DNA of 64,000 bases from assembly GCF_004217555.1 (NCBI RefSeq), contig NZ_SHKW01000001.1, forward strand, positions 5,270,001 through 5,334,000. Direction: 5' to 3'. Made by a program: the position numbers and the translations under genes. The DNA is from Edaphobacter modestus. Lineage in GTDB: Bacteria; Acidobacteriota; Terriglobia; Terriglobales; Acidobacteriaceae. Shown here piece after piece: positions 47,246 through 55,310 of the stretch. Each line of letters opens with the position of its first letter. Position 1 is the stretch's first letter. The notes below the pieces were generated by a model. It ran no database searches. It was not told where the DNA came from and saw only the letters and a program-made list of their open reading frames with translations.

Positions 47246-47941
47246 ATGGACCAACGAAGTAATGTGCTCATCGTAGAGGATGATGCAGGAATTCGGCAAA
47301 GCTTGTTTGAGACTTTGACTGCATTAAGATTCGTGGTCGGGGAGGCCGATAACGGAGAAGAAGCCCTGATGCGTCTGCGGATGATCGATTACGACGCAGT
47401 CCTGCTTGATATCAATATGCCTGGAATGGGGGGTATTGAAACATGTCGCAGAATTCACCACAGTTACCCCCATATTCCGATCATTATGCTTACCGTGCGA
47501 GACGAAGAGGATGACAAAGTGGAGGCGCTCGATGCAGGTGCCGATGACTATGTGACGAAACCGTTTCAAATTCGGGAACTAACTGCGAGGTTGCGGTCGA
47601 TAATCCGTCGTTCCAAAACATCGGGAGTTCCGTCCGATTCTCCAATCGTGGTTGGCTCTTTGATGCTAGATCCCGATCGTCGTCGTGTCGAAAAAATGGG
47701 ACAGGAGGTTCACCTCACTCCAAAAGAGTTCGAGATGCTGCGTTATCTGATGGAGCATGCAGGTCGCCCTGTACCTCACAGTCGCTTGCTAATCGCCATC
47801 TGGGGATTACAGTATGGAAACGAACGCGAATATTTGCGCGTCCTTATCAACCAGCTTCGAAAAAAAATCGAAGATGATCCGGCACACCCCACCTACATCT
47901 TGACGGATAGTTATATTGGCTATCGCTTTCGCGAGGCTTAG
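47246..47941 (+). CDS. OmpR/KdpE-like response regulator
   Basis: A 231-residue regulator. Receiver 1-120 with Glu11/Asp12/Asp13, phosphoacceptor Asp55 (LLDINMPGMGG), Thr in MLTVRDEEDD and Lys in YVTKPFQIRE. The winged helix at about 135-230 has VHLTPKEFEMLRYLMEHAGR and LRVLINQLRKKIEDDPAHPT, then YIGYRFR, the usual KdpE-like C-terminus. Three bases after the kinase stop, so surely its partner. The UPF0182 gene 130 bases downstream is on the same strand and may be co-regulated. Confidence 0.94.
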   Translation: MDQRSNVLIVEDDAGIRQSLFETLTALRFVVGEADNGEEALMRLRMIDYDAVLLDINMPGMGGIETCRRIHHSYPHIPIIMLTVRDEEDDKVEALDAGADDYVTKPFQIRELTARLRSIIRRSKTSGVPSDSPIVVGSLMLDPDRRRVEKMGQEVHLTPKEFEMLRYLMEHAGRPVPHSRLLIAIWGLQYGNEREYLRVLINQLRKKIEDDPAHPTYILTDSYIGYRFREA

Positions 47942-48070
47942 TGTGAACTGTCTGCTGATAGAGCTCCTCTCATATGGATCACCAATCCGTAAAACCCCGC
48001 GACTGTACACTTAGGTGACTCACCAGGCACTAGTTGTCCGTAACGGATTTGCTTCAGCTTGTGGGGTAGG

Positions 48071-50893
48071 ATGATGCCCAATATGATCGATTTGCCTCAC
48101 AGCCCGGGACGTCGCCGTCGTGTTTTGCTTGTCGTCGTCCCGTTCGCAGTCCTTTTTCTCTTCGGGAACACGGTTCTTTCGAGCTACGTAAACAGTCTCT
48201 GGTTTTCCTCGCTCGGCTATGGAGAGGTCTTCTGGAAGACCCTGGGAATGCAATGGGGTGTATTCGCCGCAGTCGCGACGGCTACCTTTCTCCTCCTCTA
48301 CGGAATCTTCTTCGGCTTGAGGCGGATACACCGCTACGACCTGCCCGGCAGCCACACCATCATCCTCAATCGCCAACCGGTCACGATCCCGCTCGGCCCG
48401 CTCGTGCGCTGGTTGGCAGTGGGCGTTTCAGGCGTCATCGCTCTCGTCAGCGGCGTGGCCATCTCTGCGGATTGGCCTGTTCTGGCCCGCCTCTGGTACG
48501 CACCAAAAGTCGCCGGAGCCACGCTTGATCCCCTCCTCAGCAAGCCGCTGAACTTTTACCTATTCACACTTCCAGTCTGGAGGCTCACGGCGGACTGGCT
48601 CACCACGCTCGCGTTCTTCGCCGTCGGCATTGCGGTCCTCTTTCTCTTCATCGCAAACGGAAGCCGGGCTCTCGAAGGAAGGAGCGAACACTACATCAAG
48701 CCGCCTTGGCGCGGCCTCTCCCTCGCCTCCGCCTTCCTGTTGCTCATGCTGGCCGTGCGGATGTATATCGGCCGTTTTGACCGGATGCTTGAGGAGCATA
48801 CTGTCTTCTCCGGCGCAACGTACATGGACGCGCACGTCATGCTTAGAGGCTTGCTGATCGTCTGTGTTGCGCTGCTTCTGGGTGCAGCTGTCGCGACGGT
48901 CAGTGCCTTTGCGGATCGTGGCAGGCGCTGGCTCGGCCTGGCTGTATTGCCTGCGGTGATCTCCTTCGGGGCACTGCAGCTCTTCAGCTGGTACGTCAAC
49001 AGCTTCATTGTCAAGCCGAATGAACTGGTCCGGGAGCGACCGTACATCGGCTATAACATCGACTTCACTCGCAAGGCCTACGGGCTGGATCGCATCGCGC
49101 AGCGGGAGTTTTCAGCCCAGACGACCGTCGAGTCAGCCGACGCCGTGAACAACCAGGACACCCTCAAAAACATCCGCCTCTGGGACTGGCAGGCCTTACA
49201 GGACACCCTGCGCCAGATCCAGGAGATCCGGACTTACTACGACTTTCCCGACATCGACATCGACCGTTACGACCTTAATGGCACAACTCGCCAGGTCATG
49301 ATTTCTACACGAGAACTCAACACCGAGAAGCTGCCCGAGAGCAGTCGCAACTGGATCAACGAGAAGCTCATCTACACGCACGGCTACGGTGTAACCATGA
49401 ACTCTGTCAACGGCTTCACGGCAGAGGGTCTGCCGATCCTGACGCTGGGCAACATGCCTGTCCAGAGCACCGTTCCGGGACTCACGCTCACGCGTCCAGA
49501 GGTCTACTTCGGTCAACTGACGGACGAGGACGTCTACGTCAAGACGGGCCAGAAAGAGTTTAACTACCCGCAGGGGCAGTCGAACAATCTGACCTCCTAC
49601 GAAGGCAGCGGGGGCATCGTCCTTGGCGGAGGGTTGCGACGTCTGCTCATCGCGTTCGATCGCGGCGACCTGGCTAAACTGCCGTTCAGCGACGACATCC
49701 GCCCTGACAGCCGCTTGCTGATGCGGCGCAACGTCATGGCGCGCGCGTCGGCGCTGGCGCCGTTCCTAACCTTCGACTCCGACCCGTACATCGTGGTCGG
49801 GGGCAACGGCAGGCTGTCTTGGATCATCGACGCCTTTACCACATCAGATGCCTTTCCCTATTCGCGGCACTTCAACTTCGCCGGCGACGCCATCAACTAC
49901 GTGCGGAACAGCGTCAAGGTAGTCATCGACGCCTACGATGGCACGACGACCTTCTACGTCTTTGACTCACAGGATCCGATTCTTGGATCCTATCGGAGCA
50001 TGTTCCCGAGCCTGTTCAAGGATGGCAGCGCAATGCCGGAGACGCTGCGCAAGCACGTCCGCTACTCCGAATTGCTGTTGAAGCTGCAGGCAGAGGTATA
50101 CGGCCTGTACCACGTGACCGATCCGGAGATGTTTTACAACCGCGAAGACCTCTGGACACCCGCCTCCGAGAGTAGCGTAGATACACAGGGTCAACGCAGC
50201 ACCCAGCCCATTGCCCCGAACTTCGTGCTCATGAAGCTTCCGGGTGAGAGCGGCACCGAGTTCGTCAACATCCTGCCGTTTACACCGGCAAACCGCAATA
50301 ATCTCATCGGCTGGATCGCCGGACGCAGCGATGGCGCGCACTATGGTTCCGCGGTCGTCTACAACTTTCCCAAGACGAAACTTGTCGATGGTCCTCTCCA
50401 GGTTGAGGCCCGGATTGATCAGAACGCCGAACTTTCCGGTCAATTGACGTTGTGGAACCAGCAGGGCTCGCGCGTCCGCCGAGGCAATCTCCTGGTCATT
50501 CCCGTCGGAAATGCCTTGCTTTACGCGGAGCCGATCTACTTGCAGGCCGAGCGAAGCCCGATGCCCGAACTGCGTCTCGTCGTGCTCGCTCTGCAGGATC
50601 GCCTTGCCTACGGACCGACCTTCGAGGCCGCGATGGCCGGGCTCTTTGGCGGGGCGGCGTCCTCCACCAGCGCTGCTCAGGAGACGCAGTCGGGCACGCC
50701 GTCACCGGCGGCTTCCAGAAACCCCGAGGAACGGCCAGACCCAAAGGCACCCTGTAGCGCTCGCATTCCCGAGGCCGCCAAAGATCTCTCCGAGTATCAG
50801 CGGTTGACGTCAGAAGGCAAGCTTGGTGCCGCCGGCGCAAAGCTCGAACAGCTGAAGCACACGTTGGATGAATTAACTACCTGTCCTAAGTAA
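48071..50893 (+). CDS. UPF0182-family large membrane protein
   Basis: A 940-residue protein of the UPF0182 (COG1615) family. ATG 48071 is used rather than the TTG at 48059 because GGGGTAGG is 3-10 bases upstream. Seven membrane helices occupy about residues 17-320 (VLLVVVPFAVLFLFG, WGVFAAVATATFLLLYGIFF, RWLAVGVSGVIALVSGV, LAFFAVGIAVLFLFIA, AFLLLMLAVRMYIG, LLIVCVALLLGAAVATVSAF, LAVLPAVISFGALQLFSWYV). The large outer domain follows, with family signatures TRKAYGLDRI, YTHGYGVTMNSVNGF and SGRSDG-type turns, ending in a low-complexity tail and a short helix (LEQLKHTLDELTTCPK). Function unknown in all species. It is intact. Confidence 0.92.
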   Translation: MMPNMIDLPHSPGRRRRVLLVVVPFAVLFLFGNTVLSSYVNSLWFSSLGYGEVFWKTLGMQWGVFAAVATATFLLLYGIFFGLRRIHRYDLPGSHTIILNRQPVTIPLGPLVRWLAVGVSGVIALVSGVAISADWPVLARLWYAPKVAGATLDPLLSKPLNFYLFTLPVWRLTADWLTTLAFFAVGIAVLFLFIANGSRALEGRSEHYIKPPWRGLSLASAFLLLMLAVRMYIGRFDRMLEEHTVFSGATYMDAHVMLRGLLIVCVALLLGAAVATVSAFADRGRRWLGLAVLPAVISFGALQLFSWYVNSFIVKPNELVRERPYIGYNIDFTRKAYGLDRIAQREFSAQTTVESADAVNNQDTLKNIRLWDWQALQDTLRQIQEIRTYYDFPDIDIDRYDLNGTTRQVMISTRELNTEKLPESSRNWINEKLIYTHGYGVTMNSVNGFTAEGLPILTLGNMPVQSTVPGLTLTRPEVYFGQLTDEDVYVKTGQKEFNYPQGQSNNLTSYEGSGGIVLGGGLRRLLIAFDRGDLAKLPFSDDIRPDSRLLMRRNVMARASALAPFLTFDSDPYIVVGGNGRLSWIIDAFTTSDAFPYSRHFNFAGDAINYVRNSVKVVIDAYDGTTTFYVFDSQDPILGSYRSMFPSLFKDGSAMPETLRKHVRYSELLLKLQAEVYGLYHVTDPEMFYNREDLWTPASESSVDTQGQRSTQPIAPNFVLMKLPGESGTEFVNILPFTPANRNNLIGWIAGRSDGAHYGSAVVYNFPKTKLVDGPLQVEARIDQNAELSGQLTLWNQQGSRVRRGNLLVIPVGNALLYAEPIYLQAERSPMPELRLVVLALQDRLAYGPTFEAAMAGLFGGAASSTSAAQETQSGTPSPAASRNPEERPDPKAPCSARIPEAAKDLSEYQRLTSEGKLGAAGAKLEQLKHTLDELTTCPK

Positions 50894-51359
50894 GCCCAGA
50901 TGAGCAGGACAATCGAAATTGAAGATGTCTTGCAGGAATGGCAAAGGAGCAACTTCTTTAAGTCAACCAACGGGCGCAAAAAAAGCCTCCAAAAGGGACG
51001 TCCGCAAGAAACTGACTTAGACCTCACCGCCTGACGAGCGACTGGATCGCGCCATTCAGGGTCACTTCCGCCATGTTCGGGACCAAGCATCCATGCCTCA
51101 TCAGCAGGAGCGAAGATCACCAGAGCTACCTCTTTCTTACGCCCTCAAAACACCGGCCGGAAAATCACCAAATGTGCGCCAGAACCGTTTCAGCTTTGCG
51201 CTTACATGGCGTGTTGAAGCTATTTAGAAATATCCCTACTTTTGCCCCGATGTTCCTTGCAGCCATCCTCTCGCCTGGGGATGGCTGTTTCTTTCATGTA
51301 AAAGGGGGACGAGAGGAAAGATAGCCGCTCGACACGAAGCAACGTCCTACCAGGTGCGG
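50894..51359. other. Gene-free stretch
   Basis: No supported gene after the UPF0182 stop. A poly-A/T-rich block with partial symmetry at about 50975-51000 might be a terminator but is not convincing. Confidence 0.3.
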
Positions 51360-51610
51360 GACGAATTGGCAACGGCGCTGTAGGTAGCCTTGTCGGGCCG
51401 GTACGACGGCGGTCGAAGACGTCCCAACTGCATGAGTCGATGGGAATGCGTTTCGAGGCTACATTTACTAACCTGCCCAACCACTCGAACTTTGCGCCAG
51501 CGCCCGTCAACGTATCCGCGCCGGATTCTTTTGGTCATATCACAACCGTGCACACAGCTTATAACGCCGGTAATCGGACGGGCAAATTAGCTCTTCGCCT
51601 CGACTTCTGA
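51360..51610 (+). pseudogene. C-terminal ghost of a TonB-dependent receptor
   Basis: The frame ending TGA 51608-51610 reads MGMRFEATFTNLPNHSNFAP, then SFGHITTVHTAYNAGNRTGK and LALRLDF. It lines up with the last 60 residues of the receptor at 42112-45663 (RFESTFTNVLNHTNFAPP, AENAGNRTGQVALRVDF). Upstream, GAVGSLVGP in the same region echoes AGVGILQGP. Nothing further upstream remains. It is a deletion scar of a whole 3.5-kb receptor gene, still followed by its terminator. Confidence 0.7.
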
Positions 51611-51625
51611 GAATTGGTATACAGG

Positions 51626-51662
51626 GAAGGGCGAGGCTCAAGAGCTTCGCCCTTCTTCTTTT
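51626..51662 (+). terminator. Rho-independent terminator of the lost receptor gene
   Basis: GAAGGGCGAGGCTC pairs with GAGCTTCGCCCTTC (14 bp with one G-T pair) around an AA loop at 51626-51655, followed by TTCTTTTGG. It lies 16 bases after the stop of the receptor remnant. Confidence 0.85.
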
Positions 51663-51762
51663 GGTCGTCTTTATGCTTTCTTTAGCGGTTGTGGCCTGAA
51701 ATATGAAGGTGTCGCCAACAAATACGGCGACCAGAGATTAGAACCACTGTGGTATTAGTGTC

Positions 51763-52083
51763 ATGCTCGTATCGACGATTCTCACCGTCATCGCGTTTGT
51801 TGGAATTGTGTTCTTATCCTATTCTTTCGTCAAACTGTGTCAGAATCACGCAAAAGACGCTGATGTCCTTGAGGCTCTAGGCTTCTGCGATACAGATTCA
51901 AGCGAACTGTTCGATATTGCAGCCTCAAGGATACTTGACCGGTACTTCTATCTAGGTCTAATCGTGTCGAGCGGTGGGACTATGACCGAGCACTCTACAA
52001 AAACGCAACAAGATCGAGCGGTTCTTCCGGCGCCTCAAAAGGCTTCCGCGGAATCTTCTGCTGCTTCGAGAAGCTCGACGTGA
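51763..52083 (+). CDS. Small membrane ORF fused to an IS5-type remnant
   Basis: The first about 65 residues have one membrane helix (STILTVIAFVGIVFLSYSFV) and a soluble helix pair (DVLEALGFCDTDSSELFDIA); I do not recognise the family. From about 51965 the frame is an out-of-register reading of a transposase 3' end, so the last 38 residues are not native. It may be a truncated gene. No ribosome binding site is obvious. Confidence 0.35.
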   Translation: MLVSTILTVIAFVGIVFLSYSFVKLCQNHAKDADVLEALGFCDTDSSELFDIAASRILDRYFYLGLIVSSGGTMTEHSTKTQQDRAVLPAPQKASAESSAASRSST

Positions 52084-52135
52084 TCTTCCTTGGCTTCCTC
52101 AACTTCGCTCTCATCGTCGAAGCGCTGCGTTAGCG
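51970..52135 (+). mobile_element. IS5-type transposase 3' remnant
   Basis: Frames join as WDYDRALYKN, then NKIERFFRRLK, then KGFRGIFCCFEKLDVIFLGF and LNFALIVEALR with a stop at 52133-52135. IERFFRRLKGFRRIF-type sequence with the DDE Glu (IERFF) is typical of IS5/IS427-type enzymes. Two one-base shifts and no 5' part: a fossil. Confidence 0.65.
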
Positions 52136-52293
52136 TTAACATACCCTGGTTTCAAGCATTTTTCACGCAGATATTTTAAAGTCATGTCCCTGCATGAAAT
52201 TAGATAATCAACGCCTGGCATGGAGATCATCGTTCGGTATCTCACGATAGCGTAATAAAAATTAGACGACGATCATTTTGAGATGTTAGATTC

Positions 52294-53472
52294 TCAATGC
52301 CAGCTATATAACAATGAGTCGCCATCTCCTCCTCGAATTAGTTTGTCATTTGGGTAACATGTTGAGACGTTGTTAGGGGTAATCATCTGGTGTCGGACGA
52401 ATGTTGCGGGAGGAATATCCTTGCCCTGAAGTTTGTCCAATGCTAAAGCTATGACGGCATCGCCATAACGTTCCGGGAAGTACGCCACAGATCCTATGAG
52501 ACGAGAGCCAGATCGCTGCATCTCTCGCCTAGCCTCAATTGAAGCATTGTGCCCGACGGCAAGACAGTTTGCGCCTCTTCCGGCTTCTTCGAACGCGTGC
52601 AGAGCACCCAGACAACTTGGATCATTTAACGCGCTTATTAGTACGTGTTTGGTATTGACACGTTGCAGATATCGGCGTGTGACCTGAAGGCTGCTTTCAA
52701 AGCGTCCCTTGCCATCGAGGAATCGAACTTTTTGATCCTGGAATTTTGGGATAATTTCTCGAATACCAGCCAGTACGCCTGTAAGTCTTGAGCGCGGAAG
52801 CGGGCCTGCCATAGGCAGTTCGAGTAATAGCACTTCATCGACTTGACCTCGCCATTGTTGAATTGCCGCTTCTGCTAAGCTGCGGCCCGCTAGCAAGCCA
52901 GCTCGATAGTTATTTGCACCATAATAGTTGGCTCCAGGGTGAGGAATGTCGATTGCGATCAGAGGAATATCCGCTTCGATAAGTTTGGAGGCTATGATTG
53001 ACGCACTCTGTTCGTTCGTCTGGAACTCGATGACAAGATCCACTTGTTCGCGAACAAATATTTCGGCATTACGAACCGCTATCGTGGGGCTATATCGGTT
53101 ACTAAGTTCCAATAGTTCTATGCCTGCTTCATAGGCTTGGCTACGAATACTGTCTGAGACAAGTCGGGAAAATGAGAACTCTTCACTCTGGGACGCATAG
53201 CCGATGCGGTGGCGATTTCGCCCCTTTAGGTCACTCGCCGCCCGATATTGGTTCTTCGCGGGCCGTTCCAACATGCCCTGGTCGACAAGCGTCGCCAGTA
53301 GACGAAATGCTGTTGTACGGCTTAGTTTCGTCTCTTTGACAATGTCGCTAAGCGTGAGCGGTGACCGTTGCCGGAAGCACTTTAGGATGCTGCATGCGCG
53401 TTCCACGGCTTGAACGCTATAAGCAGAATCTGCCGCTTTTTGGTTTGAGTTCCCATAGGAGTGCTTCTTCAT
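52294..53472 (-). CDS. Transcriptional regulator: IclR-type HTH fused to a periplasmic-binding-protein-like sugar domain
   Basis: A 392-residue regulator. Residues about 17-80 are an IclR-type winged helix (YSVQAVERACSILKCF, LSDIVKETKLSRTTAFRLLA, GMLERPAKNQYRAASDL). Residues about 95-375 are not the IclR effector domain but a ribose-binding-protein-like fold: FVREQVDLVIEFQTNEQSA, IPLIAIDIPHPGANYYGANN, KHVLISALNDPSCLGALHAF, LAVGHNASIEARREMQ, GSVAYFPERYGDAVIALALD. That domain is normal for LacI-type proteins. It is divergent from the isomerase gene and so probably represses the sugar locus and binds a pentose or similar sugar. The architecture is uncommon, but all parts look intact. Confidence 0.88.
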   Translation of the reverse strand: MKKHSYGNSNQKAADSAYSVQAVERACSILKCFRQRSPLTLSDIVKETKLSRTTAFRLLATLVDQGMLERPAKNQYRAASDLKGRNRHRIGYASQSEEFSFSRLVSDSIRSQAYEAGIELLELSNRYSPTIAVRNAEIFVREQVDLVIEFQTNEQSASIIASKLIEADIPLIAIDIPHPGANYYGANNYRAGLLAGRSLAEAAIQQWRGQVDEVLLLELPMAGPLPRSRLTGVLAGIREIIPKFQDQKVRFLDGKGRFESSLQVTRRYLQRVNTKHVLISALNDPSCLGALHAFEEAGRGANCLAVGHNASIEARREMQRSGSRLIGSVAYFPERYGDAVIALALDKLQGKDIPPATFVRHQMITPNNVSTCYPNDKLIRGGDGDSLLYSWH

Positions 53473-53727
53473 GCTTCATCCCCAAGCGCCCGATTGCGTA
53501 GGGACACATCCTATCATTTCACGCTGCGGAATTGTTTCAGCGCGGCCCTTCCAAAACTTGATGGGCGGATAGGCCCTGAGGCCCATTGGTTCTCAAAAAA
53601 AATGGGTGGAAACACTCTCTTCGTTTTCCAAAACATGGAATTAGCGGGTCAGGCGAGAAAAGACTGTTTCTGAGATCGTGAAGACATAACCTGCACTAGC
53701 GACCGAAATATTCAAAAGGAGACTGAA
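53473..53727. promoter_or_regulatory. Divergent control region of the sugar locus
   Basis: It separates the regulator from the isomerase. CCCATT (53582-53587) and AATGGG (53601-53606) form an inverted repeat flanking an A-run; GGAAAC and GTTTTCC flank 53607-53629 imperfectly. Either could be an operator. AAAGGAG at about 53715-53721 is the isomerase ribosome binding site. Confidence 0.35.
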
Positions 53728-55164
53728 GTGGACAGCAGATTTAAGAGGCTTCGTATTGGTTTGGTCGGACTCGGACTTGAGACTTATTGGCCGCAGTTTG
53801 AAGGGCTGGAAGAACGATTACGCGGTTATCTAGCAATCGTGCGAGACAAGTTGGAAAGTGAAGAGCGAATCGTTATTACTTTGGGACTTGTGGATAGTCC
53901 GCAGAAGGCGGTGGAAGCGGGTCATGTGTGTAGGCAAGAGGACATCGACATTCTGCTGATTTATGTAACGACTTATGCTCTTTCCTCAACGATCCTTCCT
54001 GTCATTCTACGTGCAAAGGTACCAGTGATCCTGCTCAATCTGCAGCCGGAACCAGCAATCGATTACGGTGCTATCAATCAAATGGCGAGTCGCACGGCGA
54101 TGACCAGCGAATGGCTGGCTTATTGCTGTTCATGCCCAGTACCTGAGATTACGAATGTTCTTCGGCGATTGGATATTCCATTTCACCAAGTGACTGGAGT
54201 ATTGCATAAAGATCCGGTGTGCTGGGAGGATCTTGAGGGGTGGTTGACCGCCGCCCGAATCGCAAAGATATTGAGCCATAGCCGCATGGGCCTGATGGGA
54301 CATTACTACAGCGGGATGCTTGATGTTGCGACCGATTTAGCGCAAATAAGCGGACGATTCGGCACGCACATCGAAGTCATCGAGGTAGACCAGTTAAGCC
54401 GTCTGCGTCGTGATGTGCCGAAGGAAGAGATTGTGGCGAAGCTCGAAGAGTTTCGTCGATTCTTTTCGATTGATGAAGACTGCTCTGAGGAGGAGCTTGA
54501 ACGTGCCGCAATCACGGCTGTGGCGTTGGACAAGGTCGTGGCGAAGAACACCTTGAATATGTTGGCGTATTACTACATGGGATCGGGCATCGAAGAGAAT
54601 GAGAACACTTTAAGCTCGATTATTCTGGCAACGTCTTTGCTCACAGGTAACGGCGTTACAACGGCCGGAGAATACGAAGTTAAGAATGTCCTCGCTATGA
54701 AGATTCTGGACGAGCTCGGCGCTGGCGGATCGTTCACGGAATATTACGCGATGGATTTCAATGATGATCTTGTCTTAATGGGACACGATGGTCCAGGGCA
54801 TCCACACATCGCACAGGATCGAATTCGCGTACGTCCGCTGCAGGTCTATCATGGCAAGGTGGGACGTGGCCTCTCGGTCGAGATGGCAGTGAAGTATGGC
54901 CTGGTCACTCTTCTGTCGGTTGTAGAAGACAGGAATAAAGGCTTCTCCTTTCTGGTGGCGGAAGGCGAGAGTGTGGCGGGACCTATTCTGCAGATAGGAA
55001 ATACGAACAGTCGCTATCGTTTTCCGTTGGGTGCGCGCGGCTTTGTAGAAGCCTGGAATGCACAAGGTCCAGCGCATCACTGTGCGATCGGCATTGGGCA
55101 CTGGGGAAGCCAATTGAACAAGATCGCAAAATTGATGAACTTCGGCTTCCACCAAGTCTGCTGA
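53728..55164 (+). CDS. L-arabinose/L-fucose isomerase-like protein
   Basis: A 478-residue cytoplasmic enzyme starting at GTG 53728, 7 bases after AAAGGAG. The fold matches the arabinose/fucose isomerase superfamily: Rossmann-like N-terminal domain (IGLVGLGLETYWPQFEGLEE, ILLIYVTTYALSSTILPVIL), then NLQPEPAIDY, then the C-terminal barrel. The probable Mn ligands are the Glu of TAGEYEVKN, the Glu of FTEYYAMDF, the His of LMGHDGPGH and the His of HHCAIGIGHWG, spaced as in AraA (two Glu, two His). It is not a close copy of AraA, so the sugar could be another aldose. The neighbouring glycoside hydrolase and TonB receptor suggest a plant or fungal polymer source. Confidence 0.85.
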   Translation: MDSRFKRLRIGLVGLGLETYWPQFEGLEERLRGYLAIVRDKLESEERIVITLGLVDSPQKAVEAGHVCRQEDIDILLIYVTTYALSSTILPVILRAKVPVILLNLQPEPAIDYGAINQMASRTAMTSEWLAYCCSCPVPEITNVLRRLDIPFHQVTGVLHKDPVCWEDLEGWLTAARIAKILSHSRMGLMGHYYSGMLDVATDLAQISGRFGTHIEVIEVDQLSRLRRDVPKEEIVAKLEEFRRFFSIDEDCSEEELERAAITAVALDKVVAKNTLNMLAYYYMGSGIEENENTLSSIILATSLLTGNGVTTAGEYEVKNVLAMKILDELGAGGSFTEYYAMDFNDDLVLMGHDGPGHPHIAQDRIRVRPLQVYHGKVGRGLSVEMAVKYGLVTLLSVVEDRNKGFSFLVAEGESVAGPILQIGNTNSRYRFPLGARGFVEAWNAQGPAHHCAIGIGHWGSQLNKIAKLMNFGFHQVC

Positions 55165-55310
55165 GGTGCCTCGGTGAGGATCTGCGAAGGTAGTCATTTC
55201 ATGCTATGGAATAGGATTTACTGTCGAAAATGGATTGCCAAGATTCACTTTGTCTCATTACTCTCCCGACGATATTCCGAACGTCAGATCTTGTGGTTCC
55301 GAGGAGATTC

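Noticed and set aside
45800..47941. Naming the two-component pair kdpD/kdpE
   Set aside because: The KdpD and Usp domains are missing and there is no kdpFABC in the window.
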